From the NCBI RefSeq assembly GCF_001941825.1, contig NZ_CP019038.1, positions 6,882,001 through 6,946,000 of the forward strand: a DNA stretch of 64,000 bases, given 5' to 3'. Below, one piece after another: positions 36,501 to 45,063 of the stretch. Position 1 is the stretch's first letter. The number at the start of each line of letters is the position of its first letter. Source of the DNA: Massilia putida. GTDB taxonomy: Bacteria > Pseudomonadota > Gammaproteobacteria > Burkholderiales > Burkholderiaceae_D. The notes below the pieces were generated by a model. That model was not told the DNA's origin and searched no databases. It saw only the letters and a list, made by a program, of their open reading frames with translations. A program made the position numbers and the translations under genes.

Positions 36501-38501
36501 ATGACGCTTCGCCTTTCCCATCTTTTTCCGCTGATTCCACTCGCCGCGCCCGCGTTGGCCGCGCCGGTTCCGGCCGGCACCCACGCCACGCTCGCGATCC
36601 TGGAGACGACGGATCTCCACGCCAACGTCGTCGGCTACGATTATTTCAAGCTGGCCGCCGACCCGTCGCTGGGGCTCGACCGCACGGCCGTGTTGATCGC
36701 CCAGGCGCGGCGCGAATTCCCGAACACTTTGCTTTTCGATAATGGCGACACGCTCCAGGGCACGGCGCTGGGCGATTACCAGGCCGTCGTCGCGCCCGTG
36801 AAATGCGGCGAGCTGCCGGCGATCTACAAAGCGATGAAACGTCTGGGCTACGACGGCGCCAGCGTCGGCAACCACGATTTCAACTACGGCCTGGGCTTCC
36901 TCGGCCAAGTGACGGGCACCCGCTTCGACGTGCCCGGCGTCGAGCGCCGGGCAAAACCCTGCGCGGGCCCCGGCTTCCCGATCGTGCTGGCCAACGTCTA
37001 CAGCACCAAAACGCACGCGCCGCTGTTCGCGCCTTACCGCATCATCGACAAGCGCGTGCGGGCCGAGGACGCGGCCGGGCGCCCGGTCGAGGCGGTCATC
37101 AAGGTCGGCATCATCGGCTTCACGACGCCGACGATCATGTCGTGGGACAAGCGCTCGCTGGAAGGGCGCGTCTACACGGAAGGCCTCGTGGAGACGGCGC
37201 GGCGCTACATCCCCGAGATGCGCAGGAAGGGCGCGGACCTGATCGTCGCGATCTCGCACGGCGGGCTGGACGCGAGCCCGTATGCGCCGACGATGGAAAA
37301 CGGGAATTACCATCTCGCGCAGGTACCGGGCATCGATGCGCTGCTGCTGGGCCATGCCCACCTGCTGTTCCCGAACCCGAAGAGTACGGCCGCGCAGTTC
37401 AATCTGCCGCACGTAGACAAGGTGCGCGGCACGGTGTTCGGCGTGCCGGCCGTGATGGCCAACCTCTGGGGTCGGAACCTGGGCGTGATCCGCTTCGACC
37501 TGCGCCACGACGGCCGTGGCTGGAAGATCGCCGGCGACCGGACCGTGGTCGAGACGCGCGCCACCCAGCAGGCGGACAAGTCGTATGTCGCGTTTGACCC
37601 GGCCGTAATCGACCTCGTGCCCGCCGAGCACGAGGCGACGATCCGCTACGTGCAAACGCCGGTCGGCGCTACCGGGTTCCGCATGTCGACCTACTTCGCC
37701 GACGTGGGCGACCCGTCCGCGATCCAGGTCGTCAACGCGGCGCAGGCCGATTATGTGCGCGACTACGTCAAGGCGAACCTGCCGCAGTACAAGGACGTGC
37801 CCGTGCTGTCCGTGTCGGCCGCGTTCAAGGCGGGCGCGGCGGGCCCGGGCGATTATACGGACGTGGCGCCCGGCAGCCTCGCGCTGAACAACGCGGCCGA
37901 TCTATATCTATACCCGAACGCGCTCACCGCCGTGAAGGTCGACGGGGCGGGCCTGACGGCGTGGCTGGAAAAGGCGGCGAACCGCTTCAACACGATCGAT
38001 CCGGCGCGGACGGAACCGCAGGAACTCGTCAACACGGGCTTCCCCAGCTATAACTTCGACACGGTCACGTCGCCCGATCTGCGCTACGACATCGACGTGA
38101 CGCGCCCGCCCGGCGCGCGCATCCGCAACCTGGAGTGGCAGGGGAAGCCGGTGGCAAGCGACCAGGTCTTCCTCGTCGCGACGAACAATTATCGGGCGAG
38201 CGGCGGCGGCAATTTTCCCGGCCTGGACGGCACCCGCACCGTGATCGCGGCGCCGGACACGAACCGTGACGTGCTGATCGCGTATATCCGCGCGCGCAAG
38301 CATCTCACGCGCACGGCTGACGGTGCCACGCGCAGCTGGCGTTTCGCGCCCGTGGCGACGGCCGGGTCGGTCGTGTTCCATGCGCCGCCCGGCAAGCTGG
38401 AGCTGGCGCGCGCGGCGGGGCTCGGCAATGTTTCGGAACTGCGGCCGGACGATGGCCAGGGCAAGGGCTGCGCGCTGTACGCGGTCGACCTGGCGAGATG
38501 A
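36501..38501 (+). CDS. cpdB: Periplasmic 2',3'-cyclic-nucleotide phosphodiesterase/3'-nucleotidase (CpdB/UshA family)
   Basis: Exported metallophosphoesterase scavenging extracellular nucleotides. 666 residues (E. coli CpdB 647). Signal peptide ends near LAAPVPAG; metallophosphatase motifs follow: LETTDLHANV, DNGDTLQGT, GNHDFNYGL and GHAHLLF. The C-terminal 5'-nucleotidase domain has SVSAAFKAG and NYRASGGGNFPGL. CpdB rather than UshA is favoured by length and DxHxN context, but the substrate is not proven. ATG at 36501, preceding prfB divergently. Confidence 0.88.
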   Translation: MTLRLSHLFPLIPLAAPALAAPVPAGTHATLAILETTDLHANVVGYDYFKLAADPSLGLDRTAVLIAQARREFPNTLLFDNGDTLQGTALGDYQAVVAPVKCGELPAIYKAMKRLGYDGASVGNHDFNYGLGFLGQVTGTRFDVPGVERRAKPCAGPGFPIVLANVYSTKTHAPLFAPYRIIDKRVRAEDAAGRPVEAVIKVGIIGFTTPTIMSWDKRSLEGRVYTEGLVETARRYIPEMRRKGADLIVAISHGGLDASPYAPTMENGNYHLAQVPGIDALLLGHAHLLFPNPKSTAAQFNLPHVDKVRGTVFGVPAVMANLWGRNLGVIRFDLRHDGRGWKIAGDRTVVETRATQQADKSYVAFDPAVIDLVPAEHEATIRYVQTPVGATGFRMSTYFADVGDPSAIQVVNAAQADYVRDYVKANLPQYKDVPVLSVSAAFKAGAAGPGDYTDVAPGSLALNNAADLYLYPNALTAVKVDGAGLTAWLEKAANRFNTIDPARTEPQELVNTGFPSYNFDTVTSPDLRYDIDVTRPPGARIRNLEWQGKPVASDQVFLVATNNYRASGGGNFPGLDGTRTVIAAPDTNRDVLIAYIRARKHLTRTADGATRSWRFAPVATAGSVVFHAPPGKLELARAAGLGNVSELRPDDGQGKGCALYAVDLAR

Positions 38502-38508
38502 GGCGCGC

Positions 38509-39252
38509 TCAGGAGCGCGCGTTGCGGCCCGTGGCCTGGATCTCGCCGGAAGCGATCTCGGCCAGGTCGATGAGGCTTTGCACTTCGGACGCGCGCAGGC
38601 GGCGCGGTTCGCGGTCGATCACGCACAACGTGCCGAGCGGCTGGCCCGACTTGTCGCGCAGGGGCACGCCCGCATAGAAGCGGATGTGCGGTTCCTGCAG
38701 CACGAGGGGATTCATGCGGAAGCGCTCGTCTTCCATGGCGTCTTCGACGACGAACAATTCGTTTTTCAGAATCGCATGCGAGCAGAACGCCCAGTCGCGC
38801 GGGGTCTCGCGCGCGGCCATGCCGACTTTGGCCTTGAACCATTGGCGGGTCGACGTCAGCAGGGAGATGAGGGCGATCGGCGAGCCGGTCACCATCGACG
38901 CCAGACGTACGAGGCGGTCGAAGCGGGCTTCCTCATCTGTGTCGACAAGGCCGGTGGCGGCCAGCGCGGCCAGCCGCGAGCGCTCGTTAACGCCGATCGG
39001 GTAGCCGGGCTGCGGCGCCGGCTGGTATTCCTTGTCGGTGCTCGGGTTCGGGGTCGAGCGGGCGTGGTCGTCGCCATGCATCAGCCCTTGCACCAGGCTT
39101 AAGCGCGTACGGCGGTGCCCGCCCGGGGTTTTCCAGGAGTCGATCGCGCCGCTTTCCATCCAGATCTGCACGGTGCTCGTCGCCACGCCGAGCAGGCGCG
39201 CGACTTCGCTCGTGGTCAGGATCGGATCGTCTTCTTGTACGTTGCTTTGCAT
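38509..39252 (-). CDS. HTH (MerR/excisionase-like) plus GAF domain protein
   Basis: 247-residue two-domain protein. N-terminal helix-turn-helix of the excisionase/MerR type (LTTSEVARLLGVATSTVQIWMES... with TPGGHRRT), then a GAF domain from about residue 90 (FDRLVRLASMVTGSPIALIS, FCSHAILKNELFVVEDA, FYAGVPLRDKSGQPLGTLCVID). Suggests a regulator that binds DNA and senses a small molecule, or a diguanylate-signalling partner; no output domain is visible. ATG at 39252 with AGGAAG upstream is preferred over GTG at 39264. Confidence 0.82.
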   Translation of the reverse strand: MQSNVQEDDPILTTSEVARLLGVATSTVQIWMESGAIDSWKTPGGHRRTRLSLVQGLMHGDDHARSTPNPSTDKEYQPAPQPGYPIGVNERSRLAALAATGLVDTDEEARFDRLVRLASMVTGSPIALISLLTSTRQWFKAKVGMAARETPRDWAFCSHAILKNELFVVEDAMEDERFRMNPLVLQEPHIRFYAGVPLRDKSGQPLGTLCVIDREPRRLRASEVQSLIDLAEIASGEIQATGRNARS

Positions 39253-39348
39253 AAACTTCCTCACTTCTCGCCAGTATAGCGGATTCGGAGGGTTTTACAT
39301 TTCTTAAAATCTAGTTGCCTTGAAGGGACGTGTTTCCAAACCAACAGT

Positions 39349-39669
39349 TCAGTGCACGGCGTGCTTCTCCGGCTGTACGAGCACGAACGGGCTGACGACG
39401 GACGCCCACAGGCGGGTGTCGGCCGCCTGCCAGGTGCTGGCCTGCACATCCGACACCTTGGCGACCTTGCCTTCGTTCATCCAGCGCGTGATGCTGTCCT
39501 TGTCGTCGTGGGCGATGCGCAAGGCGACCTCGACGAGGTCCAGTTCCTCGCTCACGTATACGACGGCCCCGTGGGCGAAATGGCGTTCCAGTTCGGACCA
39601 GTGCACGCGGGCGGTCTCGCTGTTGATCTTGTCGTGCAGTTCCTTGTCTTTGAGGGGATCGGTTTTCAT
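39349..39669 (-). CDS. DUF2288 family protein
   Basis: 106-residue cytoplasmic protein matching the DUF2288 pattern: KINSETARVHWSELERHFA, VVYVSEELDLVEVALRIA and WMNEGKVAKVSDVQA. Function unknown. ATG at 39669; the longer open frame is an antisense continuation through the RES gene. It lies 17 bp downstream of the RES toxin gene on the same strand and may be cotranscribed. Confidence 0.82.
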   Translation of the reverse strand: MKTDPLKDKELHDKINSETARVHWSELERHFAHGAVVYVSEELDLVEVALRIAHDDKDSITRWMNEGKVAKVSDVQASTWQAADTRLWASVVSPFVLVQPEKHAVH

Positions 39670-39686
39670 GAGTTCGGCTCTGTGAT

Positions 39687-40370
39687 TCAAAGGGCTTCGA
39701 CGGCGGGAACCGGCGAACCCGCCCATGTTAACCGATATGCATGGCCCTTGCGGACATTGCCGACCAGTGCGGGACGAAAGCACGCGAGGTTCGTGCCTTC
39801 GGGCCGGCGTACGCTCGGGTAGATGACGCCCATCGAGCCGGCGTCCAGCAGGTCGGCCGCGAGCGCCTGCGAGGCGAGATAGCTGTCCGGCGCGAGGCAG
39901 TCGTGCCACGCGTCGGACCCGCGCAGGTCGTGGAAGGTGGCGCTGAAGTCGGCCAGTAGCGCCTGGTAATTCACGCTGTCGTCGAAGCGGTCGATCTCCT
40001 GGTATTCGACCGCCTTGTGGAAACTCACCTCGGCCAGCGCCGTTTCGACGTCGAACGCGCAATACCACGCGCCCCGCTCGCCGTCGTTGAAGCGGCTGCC
40101 TTCCGGCCGTGCGTAGGTGTAGGCCGCATTGATGATGCGGAAATTCGGCACGCCGAACACGAGTTCGTCCACACCGATGCCGGGCAGCAAGCCGGATTCG
40201 CCGCGCAGGCGGTCGTTGGTGGCGTTGTCGAGGTCGAACAGGTCGCGCAGCATGCCGTCGTCGTCGGCCAGCGGGGCCAGCACGGAGTCTTCGAGGTCGG
40301 CGAAGCGCGACGGGATCAGGCGGCAGGTGTCGAACTGCCGCAGCGCCGTCAGGCGGGGGACGAGTTTCAC
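39687..40370 (-). CDS. RES-domain toxin (NAD+-depleting toxin family)
   Basis: 227-residue RES protein. The conserved Arg and the motif RFNDGERGAWYCAFDVETALAEVSFH carry the R...G..Y.A...A..E signature. RES toxins degrade NAD+ and arrest growth (established for MbcT/Res). The GTG start at 40370 directly follows the antitoxin stop codon (TGA|GTG), so translation is coupled. Together with the gene upstream it forms a type II toxin-antitoxin pair. Confidence 0.9.
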   Translation of the reverse strand: MKLVPRLTALRQFDTCRLIPSRFADLEDSVLAPLADDDGMLRDLFDLDNATNDRLRGESGLLPGIGVDELVFGVPNFRIINAAYTYARPEGSRFNDGERGAWYCAFDVETALAEVSFHKAVEYQEIDRFDDSVNYQALLADFSATFHDLRGSDAWHDCLAPDSYLASQALAADLLDAGSMGVIYPSVRRPEGTNLACFRPALVGNVRKGHAYRLTWAGSPVPAVEAL

Positions 40371-40808
40371 TCACAGCCCTCCGCGGCGGGCGTCGAGCAG
40401 CCGGCGCACGGTCTGCATCGCCAGCAGGCCGCCGCCCAGCATATACGCCAGCGGGGTGCGGCCATTGAAGATCGGATTCGTGTTCGGGAGGTGCACCCAT
40501 TCGTCCGCGAGCTTGTCGCCGTACAGAATGTGCAGGGCCTTATAGATGCCCAGCAGGTAGGAGATGCGGGTGATGCGGTCGACTTCGAGCACCCGCGCGG
40601 GGTGTTTTTTCCATTCGTAGAACGACGAGGACGACAATCCGCCGAGCAGTTCACGCGCGTCCTCGTCGCGGATCTGCCAGGCGCCCGCCAGGCGGAAAAA
40701 CCCTTTCAGGGCCGATTCCGACAGCCGCTCGCGCTCGGAGCGGGCGGACAGGTCGACGAGGACCGCCGGCTCGAACCGGCTCTTGGGGTAGGCGTAGGCG
40801 AAGTTCAT
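40371..40808 (-). CDS. Xre/MbcA/ParS-family antitoxin
   Basis: 145-residue antitoxin partner of the RES toxin. N-terminal Xre-like helical region (LSSSSFYEWKKHPARVLEVDRITRISYLLG) and the C-terminal DUF2384-type signature (LPNTNPIFNGRTPLAYMLGGGL). First gene of the operon, with GGAGGAATCCTC before the ATG and a strong -10 element. These antitoxins usually repress their own operon. Confidence 0.9.
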   Translation of the reverse strand: MNFAYAYPKSRFEPAVLVDLSARSERERLSESALKGFFRLAGAWQIRDEDARELLGGLSSSSFYEWKKHPARVLEVDRITRISYLLGIYKALHILYGDKLADEWVHLPNTNPIFNGRTPLAYMLGGGLLAMQTVRRLLDARRGGL

Positions 40809-40828
40809 GAGGATTCCTCCGGTTTTGG

Positions 40829-40834
40829 ATTATA
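40829..40834 (-). promoter_or_regulatory. -10 element (TATAAT) of the RES/Xre operon
   Basis: Consensus TATAAT on the minus strand 21 bp before the antitoxin ATG, in an AT-rich tract, leaving a short leader with GGAGG. A good -35 is not evident 17 bp upstream. Several CTTG/CAAA-type half sites in 40860-40930 could be antitoxin operators. Confidence 0.5.
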
Positions 40835-40947
40835 TATACTCCGCTTCCGGACATCGCGCAAGCGTCTTGTGCAAACTGTATTGCCATGTCACAATGCAAA
40901 GCTTGTCAAACCGCTATCCTTGCAAACGACAAATAAAGGGGGGCGCG

Positions 40948-41403
40948 ATGCGTCTGCTGTCGATCGGGGTTATGTGCATCAGCATGCTGATGCTGGCTAT
41001 GGCGAGCGCTGCGCGGCCGTCGCACGACGAACTCAAGAAACAGGTGGCCGATACGGAACGCGCCTTCGCGGCCACGATGAAGGCGCGCGACCATGCCGCA
41101 TTCACATCCTTCCTGGCCGACGAGGCCATCTTCTTTTCCGGCCCGACGCCGCTGCGCGGGCGCGACACGATCGCCAATGCCTGGCGCAAATACTACGAAG
41201 GCGAGCGCGCCCCGTTCTCGTGGGAGCCCGAGCAGGTGGAAGTGGTGGAGTCCGGCACGCTGGCCTACAGCGGCGGACCCGTCTACGACCCCAGCGGCAA
41301 GGTGGTCGGGCGCTTCAATTCGATCTGGCGGCTGGAAGCGCCGGGGCGGTGGAAGATCGTGTTCGACAAGGGCGAAGCGCCGCCCTGTCACTGCAAGCCC
41401 TGA
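40948..41403 (+). CDS. Exported SnoaL-like/DUF4440 protein
   Basis: 151-residue NTF2-fold protein with a signal peptide (VMCISMLMLAMASAA, cleavage near residue 23). Fold marks: VADTERAFAATMKARDHAAFTSFLADEAIFF, LRGRDTIANAWRKYY and GRWKIVFDKGE, ending in a Cys pair (CHC). Possible ketosteroid-isomerase-like enzyme or ligand carrier in the periplasm. ATG at 40948 follows AAAGGGGGG. Divergent from the toxin-antitoxin operon. Confidence 0.83.
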   Translation: MRLLSIGVMCISMLMLAMASAARPSHDELKKQVADTERAFAATMKARDHAAFTSFLADEAIFFSGPTPLRGRDTIANAWRKYYEGERAPFSWEPEQVEVVESGTLAYSGGPVYDPSGKVVGRFNSIWRLEAPGRWKIVFDKGEAPPCHCKP

Positions 41404-41406
41404 CGT

Positions 41407-43104
41407 TCACGCCGGCTCGGCGTGCTCCACCAGCAGTTGCACCTTGGTGACGCCGTTGTACTCGTTGGCGTCGAGCCGGAACGCGACGCGCGCTTTTTCG
41501 CCCAGCGCGTCCGTGTGCCCGAACCAGATGGCGTCGTAGCGGCGGCCGTTACGCTCCAGCAGCAGCTTGAGGTGCTTGTCCTTGAGGATGCGCTGGCTCA
41601 CGACTCGGAATTCGTCGCAGAACACGGGCGGCGCGAAGCCCTGGCCCCACACCTGGCCGTCCAGCAGTTCGATGAATTGCGTGCTGTAGAAATCGTCTTC
41701 CAGCGGCCCGTCCGTCTCGACGATGCGTTCCAGCTGCGCTTGTGTCAGCCATGCGCGGCCGACGGCTTCGAAGGCCTGGGCGAACGTGTCGAAGTGGTCG
41801 GCGCGGATCGACAGGCCCGCCGCCATCGAGTGGCCGCCGAATTTGTCGATCAGGCCGGGGACTTTCTTCGACACGAGGTCCAGCGCATCGCGCAGGTGGA
41901 AGCCCGGGATCGAGCGCCCGGAACCCTTGATCCAGCCGTTGCCCGCCGGCGCGAACGTGATCGTCGGGCGGTAGAATTTTTCCTTCAGGCGCGACGCCAC
42001 GATGCCGATGACGCCCTGGTGCCAGCCGTCGTCGAACACGGCGATGGTGCTGGCGTCCGCCGGGTTGAAATCGTCCAGGTGCAGCAGCGCCGTGCCCTGC
42101 ATGTCGGCCTCGATCTCGCGCCGTTTGAGGTTGATGTCGTTGAGCTGATGGGCGATCTCCCAGGCGCGGCCCTCGTCGTCCGTGATCAGGCACTCGATTC
42201 CGAGCGACATGTCTTCCAGGCGGCCCGCCGCGTTCAGGCGCGGACCCAGCGCGAAGCCGAGGTCGAACGGCGACGCGCAGCGCGCTTCCCGGCCCGCCAC
42301 GCGGAACAAGGCAGCGACGCCCGCGTGCATGCGGCCCGCGCGCATGCGTTTCAAACCCTGCGCGACGAGGATGCGGTTGTTGGTGTCGAGCTTGACGACG
42401 TCCGCGACGGTGCCCAGCGCGACGAGGTCGAGCAGGTTGTCGAGTTTCGGTTGCGTCTGCGCGTCGAACACGCCGCGCCGCCGCAGTTCCGCCCGCAGCG
42501 CGAGCAGCACGTAGAACACGACGCCCACGCCGGCCAGGTGCTTGCTCGGGAATCCGCATTCCGGCTGGTTCGGGTTCACGATCACGCGCGCGTCCGGCAG
42601 GCTGTCGCCCGGCAGGTGGTGGTCGGTGACGACGACGTCGATGCCGCGCGCCTTCGCGGCCGCCACGCCGTCGATGCTGGCGATGCCGTTATCGACCGTG
42701 ATGATGATGTCCGGCGCCTTTTCGCGCGCCGTCAGTTCGACGATCTCGGGCGTCAGGCCGTAGCCGTATTCGAAGCGGTTCGGCACGATGTAGTCGACGC
42801 GCGCGCCCATCGCCCACAGGCCGCGCAGGGCGGTGGCGCAGGCGGTGGCGCCGTCGCAGTCGTAGTCGGCGACGATGGTCATCTTCTTGCCGGCCGCGAT
42901 GGCGTCGGCGAGATAGGTGGCGGCCGCGTCGATCTGGCGCAGCGCGCCCGGCGGCACCAATGCCTGCAGCTCGCTGGCGAGTTCGCGCGGGTCGGTCAGG
43001 CCGCGCGACGCGTACACGCGCGCCAGCACGGGGTGGATGCCGCCCTGGCGCAGCATTTCGGATTGGCGTACGGGGCAGGGGCGGATGGTGATGCGGGTAT
43101 TCAA
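41407..43104 (-). CDS. recJ: Single-stranded DNA exonuclease RecJ
   Basis: 5'-3' ssDNA exonuclease in recombination and repair. 565 residues. DHH-family motifs: DYDCDGATA, VTVDNG(IAS), VVTDHHLPGDSLP (DHH) and the DHHA1 region GGHSMAAGLS. The start is a TTG at 43104 overlapping the upstream stop codon (TTGA), which aligns with known RecJ N-termini. The end meets the SnoaL-like gene convergently at 41403. Confidence 0.95.
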   Translation of the reverse strand: MNTRITIRPCPVRQSEMLRQGGIHPVLARVYASRGLTDPRELASELQALVPPGALRQIDAAATYLADAIAAGKKMTIVADYDCDGATACATALRGLWAMGARVDYIVPNRFEYGYGLTPEIVELTAREKAPDIIITVDNGIASIDGVAAAKARGIDVVVTDHHLPGDSLPDARVIVNPNQPECGFPSKHLAGVGVVFYVLLALRAELRRRGVFDAQTQPKLDNLLDLVALGTVADVVKLDTNNRILVAQGLKRMRAGRMHAGVAALFRVAGREARCASPFDLGFALGPRLNAAGRLEDMSLGIECLITDDEGRAWEIAHQLNDINLKRREIEADMQGTALLHLDDFNPADASTIAVFDDGWHQGVIGIVASRLKEKFYRPTITFAPAGNGWIKGSGRSIPGFHLRDALDLVSKKVPGLIDKFGGHSMAAGLSIRADHFDTFAQAFEAVGRAWLTQAQLERIVETDGPLEDDFYSTQFIELLDGQVWGQGFAPPVFCDEFRVVSQRILKDKHLKLLLERNGRRYDAIWFGHTDALGEKARVAFRLDANEYNGVTKVQLLVEHAEPA

Positions 43105-44165
43105 AGCAGTCGTTCCAGGGTCGGACGGCGCCAGAATTTACGCTGCGCCATCGGGGTCGTTGTCGTTTCGAGGTGGCCGTCGCGGTGGCTCAGCACGAGC
43201 CGCACCGTCTTGACGCGGCCCGTGCCTAATGCGGCCAGCAGCGGCGCGAACAGCTCGGATTCCAGGCGCTGCATCTGCTGCAGCCAGCCGCTCCAGTCGG
43301 CCGCGATGCCGGGCGCGGCCACGTTGCCGCAGGCGAGCAGCCAGTCGCCGCCGTCATTCAGCAGTGTATCGAGTTGCGCGAGGTTGTCCAGGCGGCGTTC
43401 GGCCAGCGCGGTCAGCCAGCCCGGCGCCTCGAACGCGGCCACGCGCGGGCGCGGGCGGGCCTGGCCGGCCGCCTTCGCGACCAGTTCCTGGGCGTGTTCG
43501 GTGGCCTTGCTGGCGTTCCCCCACGGCCAGAAGGAATTGATCGGCAGCTGGCCGCGCGCCTCGCGCGCCGCGTTGGCCGGATCGGTGAACCACGTCACCT
43601 GCACGTCGTTCTGCAGCTTGCGGAAGGCGCGTGCCTGCGGGCCGGACGGCATCCAGTCCGTCAGGTTCATGTTCACGGCCGCGTCCGGGCTTGCCGTCGT
43701 CAGGTCGGTCCAGGCGTCGGCGCGCATGAACCAGGTGTCGTGCGTGCCCCACGCGAGCGCATAGCCCGCGTCCTCGAAGCAGGGGCGGGCGCTGTCGAAC
43801 AGGGCGCGCGCCTCGGGTTCGCGCAGGTCGAGCTGGCGCGGGTCGCCCATCTGCAGATGCGTGCGCGCGATCTGGATGTGTGTCGGATTCACGACGAACC
43901 ACATGCCGCCCTCCGGATCCAGCCCCAGGCCGCGCATGGCGCTGGCCGCGACGCCCGGCACGAGCCCGCGCGCGAGCCCGAGCGCCCGTGCGATCCACAG
44001 CTCGTGCGGCAGCACGCGCGCGTCGGCATCGAGCCGGCGGTAGTGGGCGTTTGATGTTCTTGATAACAGCGCGGACAGCGCCGGTGCCTGCAGGGCGCGG
44101 GTCAGGTCGGGCGCGAATTCTGGAACGGGGAGGGCGAACGGCAGGACGAGCGATATGTGGGCCAT
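43101..44165 (-). CDS. RpfE-like protein (phosphoglycerate mutase-like, cofactor-independent type)
   Basis: 354-residue protein of the RpfE/phosphoglycerate mutase-like group found upstream of recJ. Motifs include LSALLSRTSNAHYRR, GMWFVVNPTHIQIARTHL, FEDAGYALAWGTHDTWFM and INSFWPWG. Metal-binding residues of active phosphoglycerate mutases are not evident, so enzymatic activity is doubtful. It ends 4 bp inside recJ (TTGA overlap), implying coupling. The frame extends back further, but the ATG at 44165 matches relatives. RpfE belongs to the rpf gene region in Xanthomonas. Confidence 0.83.
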   Translation of the reverse strand: MAHISLVLPFALPVPEFAPDLTRALQAPALSALLSRTSNAHYRRLDADARVLPHELWIARALGLARGLVPGVAASAMRGLGLDPEGGMWFVVNPTHIQIARTHLQMGDPRQLDLREPEARALFDSARPCFEDAGYALAWGTHDTWFMRADAWTDLTTASPDAAVNMNLTDWMPSGPQARAFRKLQNDVQVTWFTDPANAAREARGQLPINSFWPWGNASKATEHAQELVAKAAGQARPRPRVAAFEAPGWLTALAERRLDNLAQLDTLLNDGGDWLLACGNVAAPGIAADWSGWLQQMQRLESELFAPLLAALGTGRVKTVRLVLSHRDGHLETTTTPMAQRKFWRRPTLERLL

Positions 44166-44193
44166 CCCGTTATTGTAGGCGAAAATGGTCTGT

Positions 44194-45045
44194 TCAGATA
44201 TCCGTCCCCAGCATGCCGTCCGTGCCGGGAAGGGGTGTCGTGACGTCCGGCGTGGACGTGGGCGCCGTCGATGCGTCCGGCGGCAGCCCGGCCGATCCGC
44301 CCGGCGGCAGCATCCCGGACACGGGCGTGAGGCCGATCGCCTCGTGATACCACCCCTGCACGAGCGCCAGGTGCCGGTGCTCGTCCTCCAACGCCAGCGT
44401 GAAACCGGCAACGAGGTCGTCCTGGCCCGCCTCGCCGGCCAGCGCGATGAGGGTCTCCCAGCCGGCGCGGTCGGCCAGCTCGGCCGTGAGCAGCGCGTGC
44501 AGCGACTGCGCCAGGCTCGTGCGCGGATCGTACAGCACCTGCACGATGCCCTGCGATTCGACGCCCGTGACGTCCGCGCTGGGCGTCTGCGCCGTCGGGT
44601 CGCCGCCCAGCGATTCGATCGCCTCCTTGAGCAGCAGGAAGTGGCGGGCTTCGTCGCGGCGGATGTCGGCCACGTGGTCGCGCGTCATGCCCGCCGGGCC
44701 GCCCTCGATGACGTCGCATTTCGCCAGCAGCGCGTCGTACAGCCGGGTGCCGGTCCGTTCGAACGACAGGCGTTCCCCCAGCTTGTCGAGCAGGATCTGC
44801 GGACGGTCGCCCTTGAGCATGTGCAGGCCCAGGCTGACCGCGCCCGCCACCGAGCCCGGGATCGGGAGCGAGCCGATGGCGTCGGCGTCGAGGATATAGG
44901 CTTCGCGCGCATCCAGCAGCGCGCGCTCGTCGCCGGGGGCGCCGCGCATGGGCACGTTCTCGCTGCCCTGCATGGCGGCCGTGTCGATGGGTGACATCTG
45001 TACCCCGGTCCGGTTCATGCCCATGTGTTCGCTCTGGTGTGCCAT
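44194..45045 (-). CDS. Ferritin-like domain protein (first of a pair)
   Basis: 283-residue four-helix, ferritin-like protein. Metal-ligand patterns are spread over the helices: RRDEARHFLLLKEAIESLGG (E-x-x-H type), LTAELADRAGWETLIAL and ALEDEHRHLALVQGWYHEAIG. The C-terminus is a Pro/Thr/Ser-rich tail. Possible diiron or manganese oxidase/catalase-like function, not proven. ATG at 45045 follows GGAGGTCAT. Separated by 18 bp from the next ferritin-like gene on the same strand. Confidence 0.75.
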   Translation of the reverse strand: MAHQSEHMGMNRTGVQMSPIDTAAMQGSENVPMRGAPGDERALLDAREAYILDADAIGSLPIPGSVAGAVSLGLHMLKGDRPQILLDKLGERLSFERTGTRLYDALLAKCDVIEGGPAGMTRDHVADIRRDEARHFLLLKEAIESLGGDPTAQTPSADVTGVESQGIVQVLYDPRTSLAQSLHALLTAELADRAGWETLIALAGEAGQDDLVAGFTLALEDEHRHLALVQGWYHEAIGLTPVSGMLPPGGSAGLPPDASTAPTSTPDVTTPLPGTDGMLGTDI

Positions 45046-45063
45046 ATGACCTCCGCTTGCCGC

